Assembly (NCBI RefSeq): GCF_918741275.1
Contig: NZ_CAKKNA010000009.1
Coordinates: forward strand, 1 to 64,000
Length of the DNA stretch: 64,000 nt
DNA from: Bacillus sp. CECT 9360
Lineage (GTDB): Bacteria > Bacillota > Bacilli > Bacillales > DSM-1321
Direction: 5' to 3'
Below are positions 47,767 through 56,827 of the stretch, piece by piece (the first letter of the stretch is position 1; each line of letters opens with the position of its first letter). A program made the position numbers and the translations under genes. Below the pieces are notes generated by a model. The model was not told the origin of the DNA. It saw only the letters and a list, made by a program, of their open reading frames with translations, and ran no database searches.

Positions 47767-48396
47767 ATGTGGTTACAGCTTTTGTTTCTGGCTTTTGCCG
47801 TAAGCCTTGATGGGTTCAGTGTCGGCCTGACATTCGGAATGAGAAAGATGAGAATCCCCTTTAAATCGATCGCCGTGATTGCATGTTGCTCTGCTTTGAG
47901 TTTAGGAATCGCGATGATGATCGGGGAATTTATCGGGCAATTTGTCTCCACGGCCGCTGCGGAAAAAACCGGCGGAATCATTTTAATCATGTTAGGTTTT
48001 TGGATTCTATTTCAGTATTTTAGGCCAGAAAAGTCAATGGAGGATCAATTTGCCGAAAAAACGATTTTTAACTATGAAATAAAGTCACTAGGTGTAGTCA
48101 TTAACATCCTACAGAAACCGTTAACTGCGGATTTTGATAAATCGGGTACGATCAATGGAGTCGAAGCGCTCGTATTAGGTTTTGCGCTGTCACTCGACGC
48201 TTTTGGAGCCGGTATAGGCGCGGCAATGATGGGAATTTCATCTTTCATTTTATCAATATGCATCGCCATCATGAGTTCATTATTTATTTTTGCTGGACTT
48301 CAGAGTGGAAAAATTCTATCCTCGAGCAAAATCGTTCAAAAATTGTCTTTTCTTCCAGGATTTTTACTAATTATCATTGGATTTATGAAAATTTGA
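47767..48396 (+). CDS. ytaF: Sporulation membrane protein YtaF (MntP-like)
   Basis: A 209-residue protein with about six hydrophobic segments in two related halves (AVSLDGFSVGLTFGMR and ALSLDAFGAGIGAAMMG), the duplicated design of MntP-type exporters. In B. subtilis ytaF is linked to sporulation; transport is an inference. GGGGAGGA before the ATG. coaE follows after 21 bases. Confidence 0.88.
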   Translation: MWLQLLFLAFAVSLDGFSVGLTFGMRKMRIPFKSIAVIACCSALSLGIAMMIGEFIGQFVSTAAAEKTGGIILIMLGFWILFQYFRPEKSMEDQFAEKTIFNYEIKSLGVVINILQKPLTADFDKSGTINGVEALVLGFALSLDAFGAGIGAAMMGISSFILSICIAIMSSLFIFAGLQSGKILSSSKIVQKLSFLPGFLLIIIGFMKI

Positions 48397-48417
48397 AGAA
48401 AATGGAGAAGAACCAGT

Positions 48418-49032
48418 ATGAGACAGGTAATAGGGATAACCGGGGGTATTGCGAGCGGAAAAAGCAGTGTCAGCCAGTTCATTAAAGATGAACTGGGATT
48501 CACGATCATTGATGCTGATATTGCCTCGAGAGAAGTGGTGGAACCGGGGGAAGAAGCGTACAAACAAATTGTTGAATCATTCGGTCCGCAGATTTTGCAT
48601 GATAATCAGACGATTGACCGCGCGAAATTGGGGGCGGTCATCTTTAACGACACAGAGAAAAGACTCCTGTTAAATAGTATCGTGCATCCGGCGGTGCGAA
48701 AAAGAATGATTGCCGGGAAGGATGCAGCCATCACACGGGGAGAGAATACCGTATTCATGGATATCCCTCTGTTATTCGAAAGCAAACTGACCTCGATGGT
48801 CGATAAAACGCTATTAATTTATGTGGATGAGCATGTACAATTACAGCGGTTGATGAGAAGAAATGATTATTCTAAAGCAGAGGCGTTGGCAAGGATTACA
48901 TCACAAATGCCGCTTGCGGATAAGAAGCCGTTAGCTGACGCCGTCATCGATAACAACGGAAGCTTAGAGGAAACAAAGAGGCAGGTAAGGCAAATACTGC
49001 GTAGCTGGAATGTGAACATAAAAGAAGATTGA
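48418..49032 (+). CDS. coaE: Dephospho-CoA kinase
   Basis: A 204-residue P-loop kinase: Walker A GGIASGKSS at 8-16, then DADIASREVVEPG and the lid region RLMRRNDYSKAEALARI. Adds the 3' phosphate in the last step of CoA synthesis. Ribosome binding site TGGAGAAG. Confidence 0.95.
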   Translation: MRQVIGITGGIASGKSSVSQFIKDELGFTIIDADIASREVVEPGEEAYKQIVESFGPQILHDNQTIDRAKLGAVIFNDTEKRLLLNSIVHPAVRKRMIAGKDAAITRGENTVFMDIPLLFESKLTSMVDKTLLIYVDEHVQLQRLMRRNDYSKAEALARITSQMPLADKKPLADAVIDNNGSLEETKRQVRQILRSWNVNIKED

Positions 49033-49072
49033 AGGGAGAAGCATTTTTGTTTCTTCCTTTTTCTTTTATAAT

Positions 49073-49247
49073 GGCTCTGTTAAACGATAATGTTGTTTTT
49101 GGGAAGGGAATCTGCGAGACTCCTGCGGAAAAACGGGCTGGCAAGACCCCGCAGCGAGGTACGAGTGAGGAGGCTTGCCAGTTCGTCCGCGGAAAGCGAG
49201 TAGATTCCATGACCATTTGAAAATCAACAATGGAATTTAACAGAGCC
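49073..49247. mobile_element. MITE copy 2 (175 bp) with 8-bp target duplication
   Basis: GGCTCTGTTAAA and inverse ends, flanked on both sides by TTTATAAT (49065-49072 and 49248-49255). It has the uninterrupted TCCT|GCGG site that carries the 60-nt insert in copy 1; outside that insert the copies differ at a single base. No coding capacity. Confidence 0.93.
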
Positions 49248-49303
49248 TTTATAATAAAAAGTTTTAAAAAATAAACGTTTTTATCATCACAATTAAGTCC
49301 CAA

Positions 49304-49347
49304 TATGTTATACTAATTCCATATTAACTAATAAACAGTATAACACT
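49304..49347. promoter_or_regulatory. Two CcpN-type operators before gapB
   Basis: TATGTTATACT (49304-49314) fits TRTGHYATAYW exactly. AGTGTTATACT on the minus strand (49337-49347) fits at ten of eleven positions. CcpN represses gapB on glycolytic carbon in B. subtilis by binding two such sites. Confidence 0.7.
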
Positions 49348-49367
49348 TATTCGGGAGGGACCGAAAA

Positions 49368-50399
49368 ATGAAGGCACGAATAGCAATCAATGGATTTGGA
49401 AGAATCGGAAGGATGGTTTTCCGAAAAGCAATCTTGGAGGATAATCTGGATATTGTAGCAATTAATGCAAGCTATCCTGCTGAAACATTAGCTCACTTAC
49501 TTAAATATGATACGAATCATGGTAAATTTGAAGGTGAAGTGATCCCTGAAGACGGTGCCATCGTTGTAAATGGCCATCGCGTTCAGTTAATTAGCATGCG
49601 TGATCCTAAGCAGTTGCCTTGGAAAGAAATGAATATAGATATCGTTATCGAAGCTACAGGTAAATTTAATGATAGGGATAAAGCAGCCCAACATTTAGAT
49701 GCAGGTGCCAGAAAAGTGATTTTGACTGCACCGGGCAAAAATGAAGACGTTACCATTGTAATGGGTGTGAATGAAGAAATGCTGGATCCTGAAAACCATT
49801 TCGTTATTTCCAATGCTTCCTGTACGACAAATTGCCTGGCACCGGTAGCAAAAGTGCTGGACGATCAGTTCGGCATTGAAAACGGATTAATGACAACGAT
49901 TCATGCGTATACAAATGACCAAAACAATATCGATAATCCACATAAAGACTTGCGCCGCGCACGTGCATGCGGACAAAGCATCATTCCGACGACCACAGGG
50001 GCGGCAAAAGCACTATCGCTTGTGCTGCCACAATTAAAGGGTAAACTGCATGGTATGGCACTGCGCGTTCCAACCCCAAATGTTTCCCTGGTTGATCTAG
50101 TTGTCGACTTGAAACAGGAAGTAACGATCGATCAAATCAATCAAGCATTTCAAAACGCTTCGAACAGTTCCTTAAAAGGTGTGCTTGAATATACGACCGA
50201 GCCGCTCGTATCGATTGATTTCAACACAAACCCGCATTCCGCGATCATCGATGGCCTCTCGACAATGGTGATTGATGAAAGAAAAGTGAAGGTACTAGCC
50301 TGGTATGACAATGAATGGGGCTATTCATGCAGAGTTGTCGACCTGGTGAATTATGTTGCCATAGAAATGATGGCTAAAACAGAAATGAAAGTTGGATAG
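49368..50399 (+). CDS. gapB: NADP-dependent glyceraldehyde-3-phosphate dehydrogenase (gluconeogenic)
   Basis: A 343-residue GAPDH with NAD(P) loop NGFGRIGRMVFR and catalytic Cys152 in SNASCTTNC. Its place before speD, and ASYPAETLAHLLKYD near the cofactor site, mark it as GapB rather than glycolytic GapA. Works in gluconeogenesis, in keeping with the CcpN sites. GGGAGG before the ATG. Confidence 0.93.
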   Translation: MKARIAINGFGRIGRMVFRKAILEDNLDIVAINASYPAETLAHLLKYDTNHGKFEGEVIPEDGAIVVNGHRVQLISMRDPKQLPWKEMNIDIVIEATGKFNDRDKAAQHLDAGARKVILTAPGKNEDVTIVMGVNEEMLDPENHFVISNASCTTNCLAPVAKVLDDQFGIENGLMTTIHAYTNDQNNIDNPHKDLRRARACGQSIIPTTTGAAKALSLVLPQLKGKLHGMALRVPTPNVSLVDLVVDLKQEVTIDQINQAFQNASNSSLKGVLEYTTEPLVSIDFNTNPHSAIIDGLSTMVIDERKVKVLAWYDNEWGYSCRVVDLVNYVAIEMMAKTEMKVG

Positions 50400-50428
50400 A
50401 ATAAACATCCCTTCCTAACTTTTTTACA

Positions 50429-50457
50429 AAGCTCACTACATCCAGTAGTGGGCTTTT
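50429..50457 (+). terminator. Terminator after gapB
   Basis: AAGCTCACTAC and GTAGTGGGCTTTT with loop ATCCA; short T run. Confidence 0.75.
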
Positions 50458-50509
50458 CCACGTTAACGTTTTTAATAAATCAAACCTATAAAAAAATTTA
50501 TCAGATATG

Positions 50510-50538
50510 TTGCAAAAAAAAATCAAACGAAGTATACT
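50510..50538 (+). promoter_or_regulatory. SigA promoter of speD
   Basis: TTGCAA, 17 bases, TATACT. Start near 50545, giving a leader of about 125 bases. Confidence 0.75.
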
Positions 50539-50544
50539 ATGATT

Positions 50545-50669
50545 CGTGAACTCGGATAACGTAGTTTCATAATGGCTACTTAAAGGGTTAGGACCTCTTT
50601 GGACTAACTTTCCCCCGTGGTAGTCTATTAAGGTACAGATACTTAATCATGCTAAGGGGGAACATAAAC
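50545..50669 (+). promoter_or_regulatory. speD leader with Shine-Dalgarno sequestering helix, candidate riboregulator
   Basis: TTCCCCC (50610-50616) is complementary to GGGGGAA (50656-50662), which is the speD ribosome binding site. GTTAG/CTAAC (50587-50591 with 50604-50608) forms a separate upstream hairpin. GGACTA (50601-50606) can instead pair with TAGTCT (50621-50626), excluding the GTTAG hairpin. Such switching is the layout of a translational riboswitch. I do not recognise a known class. Confidence 0.5.
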
Positions 50670-51050
50670 ATGGAAACAATGGGAAGACATGTAATTTCTG
50701 AACTTTGGGGTTGTGACTTCGAAAAATTAAATGATATTGAATTAATTGAAAGAACGTTTGTAGATGCTGCATTGAAATCCGGTGCAGAGGTTCGCGAGGT
50801 AGCTTTCCATAAATTTGCTCCACAAGGAGTAAGTGGCGTAGTGATAATTTCTGAGTCCCATTTGACGATTCACAGCTTTCCGGAACACGGATACGCAAGT
50901 ATTGATGTGTACACATGCGGAGATTTAGATCCAAACATTGCTGCTGATTATATTGCACAAGCCTTAAACGCCGAAACACGTGAGAACATTGAGCTTCCAC
51001 GCGGCATGGGTCCTGTCCAAGTAAATAAAAGCAAAGTGAATGCGTTGTAA
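50670..51050 (+). CDS. speD: S-adenosylmethionine decarboxylase proenzyme
   Basis: A 126-residue class 1B proenzyme. Self-cleavage is expected between Glu62 and Ser63 in [13 protein letters not shown], making the pyruvoyl cofactor. It supplies decarboxylated SAM for spermidine. Start at 50670 behind AAGGGGGA; the longer reading begins inside the ribosome binding region. Confidence 0.96.
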   Translation: METMGRHVISELWGCDFEKLNDIELIERTFVDAALKSGAEVREVAFHKFAPQGVSGVVIISESHLTIHSFPEHGYASIDVYTCGDLDPNIAADYIAQALNAETRENIELPRGMGPVQVNKSKVNAL

Positions 51051-51065
51051 GAAAACGAAACTCTA

Positions 51066-51095
51066 AGAGATGCGGAAGTTACCGCATCTCTTTTT
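51066..51095 (+). terminator. Terminator after speD
   Basis: AGAGATGCGG and CCGCATCTCT perfect stem with TTTTTT. Confidence 0.9.
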
Positions 51096-51173
51096 TGATT
51101 TTTATCCTTGTACTGACGGATTGTTTTTAATAAGATTAGTATATAAAACCTATTGTACACGGAGCTGATAATT

Positions 51174-51635
51174 ATGAAATGCCCGTCTTGTCAATATAAC
51201 GGAACACGGGTATTGGATTCCCGGCCGGTTGATGAAAGCCGCTCGATCCGCCGTCGGAGAGAATGCGAAGTATGTGGATACCGTTTTACAACGTTTGAGA
51301 AGGTAGAGGAAATTCCTCTCATTGTGGTAAAGAAAGAAGGGACTCGTGAAGAGTTCAGCAGGGATAAAATATTACGCGGCTTGATTAGAGCATGTGAAAA
51401 ACGTCCTGTTCCTTTAACGCAATTAGAAGAAATCACGAATTATGTAGAAAAAGAGCTGCGAAGCCAGGGCACTTCTGAAGTGAAAAGCGTTGACATCGGT
51501 GAAATGGTCATGGACAAGCTCGCGGAAGTGGATGAAGTCGCGTACGTTCGCTTTGCCTCCGTTTACCGCCAGTTTAAAGATATAAATGTATTTATTGATG
51601 AATTAAAGGATCTTATTAGTAAGGAAAAAAAGTAG
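51174..51635 (+). CDS. nrdR: Transcriptional repressor NrdR
   Basis: A 153-residue NrdR: N-terminal zinc ribbon (Cys3, Cys6, Cys31, Cys34) and an ATP-cone from about residue 45 ([20 protein letters not shown]). Represses ribonucleotide reductase genes in response to adenine nucleotides. Start at 51174 behind GGAG. In B. subtilis it is likewise followed by dnaB. Confidence 0.96.
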   Translation: MKCPSCQYNGTRVLDSRPVDESRSIRRRRECEVCGYRFTTFEKVEEIPLIVVKKEGTREEFSRDKILRGLIRACEKRPVPLTQLEEITNYVEKELRSQGTSEVKSVDIGEMVMDKLAEVDEVAYVRFASVYRQFKDINVFIDELKDLISKEKK

Positions 51636-51667
51636 AGCTGAAGACTTTTTGCTTTAGCTCTTTTTTT
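51632..51667 (+). terminator. Terminator after nrdR
   Basis: AGAGCTGAAG and CTTTAGCTCT (one mismatch) with a T run. Confidence 0.75.
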
Positions 51668-51686
51668 AGCACGGCGAAAGGTTTGA

Positions 51687-53087
51687 ATGCAGATGTCAAA
51701 GTACTGGCAAGAACTCGTTCCTGTTGACCGGTATATCGTATCGTCAGCGGGTATGCTCCATGATTATGACCGAAAAGTATTAACACTCTTGTATCAACCT
51801 TTAATAGGGCCGGTATGCATCAGTTTATACATCACCCTTTGGAGTGAATTGGAACAAAACCGTCTTTGGTCCCAGTCCTCCTTGCATTATAATCTGATGA
51901 ATACAATGGACCTGAAGCTAAGGGATATATATGAGGCCAGAAAAAAGCTTGAAGGTATCGGGCTATTGAATGTTTATAAAAAGAAGACCGATGAAGAAAA
52001 TGAGTTTGTTTATGAATTGAACCCGCCGCTTTCTCCCGAACAGTTTTTTACCGATGGGATGTTGAATATTTATCTATATAAAAAAGTGGGAAAAGAACGA
52101 TTCGGCAAGCTGAAGCAATTTTTCTGTGATGATCTTGTTTCAATAGCTGATTACCAGCCTGTGACAAAGTCATTTACGGAGGTTTTCACGTCCGACCACC
52201 AGGATTCTTTATATGTTTCAGATGAAACGGTGGTAGAGCTAAAACCTGAAGCCAACTCCAAATTTATCGGAAGAAGCGGGGAAAAGGCACTTTCAGGATT
52301 TGAAGATACATTCGATTTTGACTTGCTGTTTGCCGGGATAAAAAAATCGCTTGTCCCAAAAAGGGCCTTTACGTCCAAGGTTAGGGAAACGATATCCAAG
52401 CTTGCTTTCCTATATGGGATTGACGTATTTCAAATGCAAAACCTGGTCATCGGAGCTGTTAATGCGGAAAATGAAATTGATGAGGAAGAACTGCGCAAAG
52501 CAGCCCGCGATTGGTATCAAATCGAATACCATCGTGATATGCCCTCGCTTTCCGACCGCGTCCAGCCAGCGATTTACCAAAGCCAGACGGATGAACCGAA
52601 AACGAAGGAAGAGATATATATCCACCACCTAGACACAGTGTCACCGCGTGAACGACTTATCCAGCTTTCAGGAGGCGGAGAACCATCTAAATCGGACCTT
52701 CAGATTATTGAAGGAGTCATGCTTAATCAAAATCTCAATCCAGGAGTCATTAATGTACTTATTGACTATGTCATGATTAAGACGGATATGAAGCTGACGA
52801 AAGGATACGTAGAGAAAATCGCAGGTCACTGGGCGCGTAAAAAAGTAATTACCGTAAAAGAAGCGATGGAGCTTGCCAAAAGCGAACATCGGCAATACCA
52901 GTCATGGGCCCAAGGGAAAAAAGAAAGCAAGGCTGGTGCAAGGAAAACGATCCGGACGGAAATTGTTCCGGACTGGATGAAGGATGATCAGGTTGAACCA
53001 ACCCAGGATATTGCGGAAGATAAAGGACTGGAAGAACGAAAGCGGCAGATGGAAGAACGGCTGAAAAAGCTGAAGAGCAAGGGGTGA
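51687..53087 (+). CDS. dnaB: Replication initiation and membrane attachment protein DnaB
   Basis: A 466-residue Gram-positive DnaB (not the helicase). Two DnaB/DnaD-type domains: an N-terminal winged-helix part (1-about 120) and the DDBH2 region near 325-400 (DLQIIEGVMLNQNLNPGVIN, then YVEKIAGHWARK). A charged tail ends in a coiled coil. It helps load the replicative helicase at oriC and restart sites with DnaD and DnaI. The ATG at 51693 is an alternative start. Confidence 0.92.
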   Translation: MQMSKYWQELVPVDRYIVSSAGMLHDYDRKVLTLLYQPLIGPVCISLYITLWSELEQNRLWSQSSLHYNLMNTMDLKLRDIYEARKKLEGIGLLNVYKKKTDEENEFVYELNPPLSPEQFFTDGMLNIYLYKKVGKERFGKLKQFFCDDLVSIADYQPVTKSFTEVFTSDHQDSLYVSDETVVELKPEANSKFIGRSGEKALSGFEDTFDFDLLFAGIKKSLVPKRAFTSKVRETISKLAFLYGIDVFQMQNLVIGAVNAENEIDEEELRKAARDWYQIEYHRDMPSLSDRVQPAIYQSQTDEPKTKEEIYIHHLDTVSPRERLIQLSGGGEPSKSDLQIIEGVMLNQNLNPGVINVLIDYVMIKTDMKLTKGYVEKIAGHWARKKVITVKEAMELAKSEHRQYQSWAQGKKESKAGARKTIRTEIVPDWMKDDQVEPTQDIAEDKGLEERKRQMEERLKKLKSKG

Positions 53088-53094
53088 ATCGGGT

Positions 53095-54033
53095 ATGCAA
53101 AGGATAAGCGATGCATTAAACAAGTTGGCAAATAATGTAGAATTCCGACAAAGATACGACCATTTAAAAAATGAAATATTAAATGATGAAGAAATCAGGC
53201 TTTTCTTAAATGAAAACAGTTCACGCATTACAACGGAAATGATTGAAAAAAGCTTGGTGAAGCTATATGAGTTTTCTTCACAAAGCAATAAATGCGAAAA
53301 ATGTCCCAGTCTCGATGGCTGCATCAATATGATGCAGGGATTCCATCCAAAGCTTGTGGTTCATGGGAATGCGATTGACCTTCATTATGAACCATGCCAG
53401 CGGAAGGTTATCTACGATGAAAAAAGAAGACACGAAAAACTGATTCAGAGCCTTTATGTACCAAAGGATATTTTATCTGCTTCTCTGGAGGATTTTTTTC
53501 ATACAGGATCAGCTGGAGGCCGCATGGAGGCGGCTGAAAAAGCTACAACCTTTGTCGAGGAGTATAGTTCCGGCAAGAAGCAAAAGGGGCTTTATTTGCA
53601 TGGAAGCTTCGGGGTTGGCAAATCATATTTGCTTGGCGCGCTTGCCAATGAGCTTGCCGATAGACGAATTTCTTCGTTAATCGTATATGTCCCGGACTTT
53701 TTAAGAGAAATCAAGGCATCGATCGGCGATAACACCTTAAATGAAAAAATCGAAATGACGAAAAAGGCCCCCGTTCTCATGCTCGATGACTTTGGTGCAG
53801 AAACGATGAGCAGCTGGGCGAGGGATGAAGTGATTGGTCCGATTCTCCAGTTCCGCATGCTTGAAAATCTGCCTACTTTCTTCACATCCAATTTTGATTT
53901 TGATGGTCTGCAGAATCACCTGACCTTCTCTCAGCGCGGTGAAAAAGAAGAAGTGAAGGCAGCGCGAATCATGGAACGAATCAAATATCTCGCTGAACCG
54001 CTGCAGCTTACGGGGGAAAACAGAAGACAATAA
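53095..54033 (+). CDS. dnaI: Helicase loader DnaI
   Basis: A 312-residue AAA+ loader. The N-terminal helicase-binding domain has a zinc site (Cys67, Cys70, Cys76, Cys101). The AAA+ domain has Walker A HGSFGVGKS (about 169-177), Walker B LMLDDFGAE and an arginine-finger region. Loads the replicative helicase onto DNA. Seven bases after dnaB, so one operon. Confidence 0.95.
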   Translation: MQRISDALNKLANNVEFRQRYDHLKNEILNDEEIRLFLNENSSRITTEMIEKSLVKLYEFSSQSNKCEKCPSLDGCINMMQGFHPKLVVHGNAIDLHYEPCQRKVIYDEKRRHEKLIQSLYVPKDILSASLEDFFHTGSAGGRMEAAEKATTFVEEYSSGKKQKGLYLHGSFGVGKSYLLGALANELADRRISSLIVYVPDFLREIKASIGDNTLNEKIEMTKKAPVLMLDDFGAETMSSWARDEVIGPILQFRMLENLPTFFTSNFDFDGLQNHLTFSQRGEKEEVKAARIMERIKYLAEPLQLTGENRRQ

Positions 54034-54073
54034 GCCTAATTTAGTATCTCGCTCACTTATTTCATGAATAACC

Positions 54074-54114
54074 AAAATGAACACCGTTTGGGTCGCCAAG
54101 CGGTGTTCATTTTC
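54074..54114 (+). terminator. Terminator after dnaBI
   Basis: AAAATGAACACCG and CGGTGTTCATTTT form a 13-bp stem. Confidence 0.85.
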
Positions 54115-54237
54115 GTTGTAAGAAATTTAGCTGAAGCTCGTTTATCTTTGGATATAGATAGATTCTTATTAGGAGGTGGGTTATAAATATAAAATAAAGT
54201 ATTAAATGAATTCTATTTAATGTAGTTGATTGTAAAA

Positions 54238-54246
54238 TGTTATAAT
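54238..54246 (+). promoter_or_regulatory. Extended -10 promoter of the accessory insert
   Basis: TGTTATAAT (TGn-TATAAT) shortly upstream of the DUF4062 gene. No strong -35. Confidence 0.4.
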
Positions 54247-54273
54247 TAGGAAAAGTTAATTAATTTGTGTGGA

Positions 54274-55489
54274 ATGGAGGAGTTCCCACTGATAAATAAG
54301 ACAAGAATATTCATTAGCTCAGCTTTTGAGGAAGACCTCAAGAATCCTCGGAAAATTATTAAAGAACACTTGGAAGAGAGTGGGCATGAAGTCCCTATCT
54401 TTGAACATGGGGATTTTGGGTCATGGGAAAAGAATACATTGCAGCAGTGCTTGGATGTAGTTAAATCGAGTGACGTGTTCGTTCTTCTTATCAACAAAAA
54501 GGCTGGTGCAGGTACTTTGTTGCCGGGTAATGTTACTCCTACTTACTTAGAATATAAAGCGGCCTTATTGGAGAGGAAACACATACTTGTTTTCGTTTCA
54601 CCAGAGGTAAATAGAAATTTTATGTCTTTGAGATTGGATTTAAAAAACGTTTATGATCAATATATTAGGGACAACCCCCGCGCTCCGAATTCACCGTTTG
54701 ACCCTTTTAAAGAATGGGTAGAGGATGAGATGAAGCAGGGTGGGGTAACTAAAAGACTCCTTGAAATCGCTGACCCCTTTGTTTGGGCTTTTCTCTATGA
54801 CATTTACAGTAAAAGAAATTGGCTTTATGATTTTGATATTTCTCGGTCTGCAGAGAATGCAAAGAATATATCTGCGATGCTGAGTACATCGTTGCGATCG
54901 GTGGTCGGATTAATATCTGAAAGAGAACAATTAGAACAACTGAAGAGGAACGCTTCCCATTTGTTAAAATACGCAGATTACACTTTAACAATGCTTAATG
55001 AAAAGAATTTAATTACGAATGGTTATTACAACAATTGGTCAAACTTCTTAGAACAAGGAATTTCTTTTTTAGACAAGCATAAGACATTATTCAAGCTCCT
55101 GAGTTCAACCCCTCCGTTGTTAATACTATCACAGGCTGTTTTGCTGCTTCACTTTATGCATACAATGAACAAAATGGAAATATACTATCACTCATTGGAA
55201 CAGCAGGTAATATTACAGCCCAAGAAGTATTCCAGCTGGAGGAAAATGATGTCTTTGTGGTCGATGCTTTCAATCAACAAGTAAGAATCATCGCATATAG
55301 GGAAGACAAAAAACTCTTTATATAACCGAATCTATTGGAGAATCGGTGCTTTGCCTTCATTTCTCATTAAAAAATGAATGGACACAAGATCAGGTTCGAG
55401 CATATGTAGAAGAGATAGAATATGCTATAATAACTGAACATGAATATTTCTTTGAATTTTTAAAATTGCTAATAGGAGGGAGAACATGA
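54274..55489 (+). pseudogene. DUF4062-type protein gene with two frameshifts
   Basis: The N-terminal part (about residues 10-115) has DUF4062 features: TRIFISSAFEEDL, SSDVFVLLINKKAG, YLEYKAALLERKHILVFVSP. DUF4062 proteins occur in signalling and suspected defence contexts. The first frame is coherent to about 55080, then turns into unlikely sequence. A second frame from 55083 (DIIQAPEFNPSVVNTITGCF) runs to a stop at 55325. A third from 55328 (ESIGESVLCLHFSLKNEW) runs to TGA at 55487-55489. One lost base near AAGAC and a TATA dinucleotide gain near 55320 explain both breaks. The restored gene of about 405 codons would overlap the next gene by ATGA. The start is unclear: ATG 54274 lacks a ribosome binding site, and CTG 54289 follows GGAGGAG. 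Confidence 0.7.
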
Positions 55490-55716
55490 GCAAAGAACTC
55501 GTAAATTACAAAAGCTCTGGCGCAGTAGTTGTTAAGCGTTCTCCGGCAGTTAGTGGAAAAGGGCAGTTAGCTGGTTCAACTTTAGCAAAAAGTAAAACCT
55601 CAAGTGCTTTTCACAGATCTATGTCTGCAAACATTAGGTCAATAAATAAAGCGCTAAAAGAATCAGAAAAGATATTACCACGCACACATAACAATGTTAA
55701 GAGTAAAAATGCATAA
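55486..55716 (+). CDS. Small basic Ser/Lys-rich protein
   Basis: A 76-residue protein (about 16 Lys/Arg and 15 Ser) with an N-terminal VVVKRSPAVSGKGQLAG stretch and a helical middle (NIRSINKALKESEKIL). No family recognised. A very good ribosome binding site (AGGAGGG) precedes the ATG, which overlaps the last stop of the broken DUF4062 gene. It was therefore probably the second gene of a two-gene accessory operon. Confidence 0.6.
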   Translation: MSKELVNYKSSGAVVVKRSPAVSGKGQLAGSTLAKSKTSSAFHRSMSANIRSINKALKESEKILPRTHNNVKSKNA

Positions 55717-55941
55717 TTACTAAGTTCATTTTAAATTAAATCTAAGAACCTGTTTTGAATTAATTTTTCAATCAGGTTTTTTCTCTGCCTTTCTTTAACA
55801 TAAATTCTATGTTAGAAAAGAGTAACGAAGACATAAAACCCATCTTTAACCATACCTATAAGAATTACCAATAACAACTCTTCTAAACCGCCTGCTTATC
55901 CCATATATATGAAAGCAGGACAGGGTTTAGGGGGGGTTTGG

Positions 55942-56772
55942 TTGGTACGAATTCATTTTCAATCAGAAACAGAAGCATTAAAACTTCTTGAATACGTTTC
56001 CGTCCATCCTTTAGGGACGGAACTGAATGAATACATACATTTTCAGCCGGGCATCGGGCTATTTGTCACCATTAAAGATACATATATGAAAAAGTTACTG
56101 CTATTATTAAGCGATGTTTTTTATACTTTTTTGTTGGAAGAAAAATTACTAAGCGGGATTGAAACAATCTTGCGGCATAAATTTTTTTACCGGGAGCGCG
56201 AAGAAATCGACGCAATTAGCGAGATTGCCAGTTCGATAATTGAAGCAGAACAAAAGTATATCGCTTTTACAGCGGAAAAAAAAATTATTAGGGAAGGTCT
56301 TCAATATTTTCTCGCTGATAAAATCTCTTTTTCCTTCGATTCCTTTGCAACATTCCGTTTAAAATCGTTCTATGATTCTCTCGTCGTTTATGTGGAAAGT
56401 GCTATCGATGAATATAAGCTTGAGCAGGATTACCAGAGTTTCATTCAAACTCTGCGCGATCTTCTTTATGAGCGGGAATCGGAAATGGAAGTTGTTCATT
56501 TACTCCATGACAATGGCTTTCGCTTTTTTGATGAAAACTTCAAAGAGCTGGATAAATACGAAATCTTTAAAATGATTGATAAGAAATTGCTTATTGAGAA
56601 TCGGATATATATTGATTCAAAAGTATTGGCACCGCTTATTTCCATTGCACCTAAGCGTCTTAATCTTTATACAGATGAAACGGATGATGATCTAATTGAA
56701 ACGATTACGAAAATTTTTGAAGAAAGATCGGTAATCTTGCCAGTCCTCTCATTTTTTATAAGAAGACCTTGA
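55942..56772 (+). CDS. ytxC: YtxC-like protein
   Basis: A 276-residue soluble protein of the YtxC family, known from sporulating Bacilli and located before thrS as in B. subtilis. No catalytic motif visible; function unknown. TTG start at 55942, five bases after a run of seven G. The 225 bases upstream hold no gene. Confidence 0.85.
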   Translation: MVRIHFQSETEALKLLEYVSVHPLGTELNEYIHFQPGIGLFVTIKDTYMKKLLLLLSDVFYTFLLEEKLLSGIETILRHKFFYREREEIDAISEIASSIIEAEQKYIAFTAEKKIIREGLQYFLADKISFSFDSFATFRLKSFYDSLVVYVESAIDEYKLEQDYQSFIQTLRDLLYERESEMEVVHLLHDNGFRFFDENFKELDKYEIFKMIDKKLLIENRIYIDSKVLAPLISIAPKRLNLYTDETDDDLIETITKIFEERSVILPVLSFFIRRP

Positions 56773-56827
56773 TTTTCTATTCATAACGAATTATAATTTC
56801 CTACATACTACATATTATTCAAAGGTT

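Noticed and set aside
55081..55284. The last 68 residues of the first DUF4062 frame as real protein
   Set aside because: Composition changes abruptly (Leu/Met-rich with no pattern), while another frame from 55083 continues plausibly and flows into a third frame.
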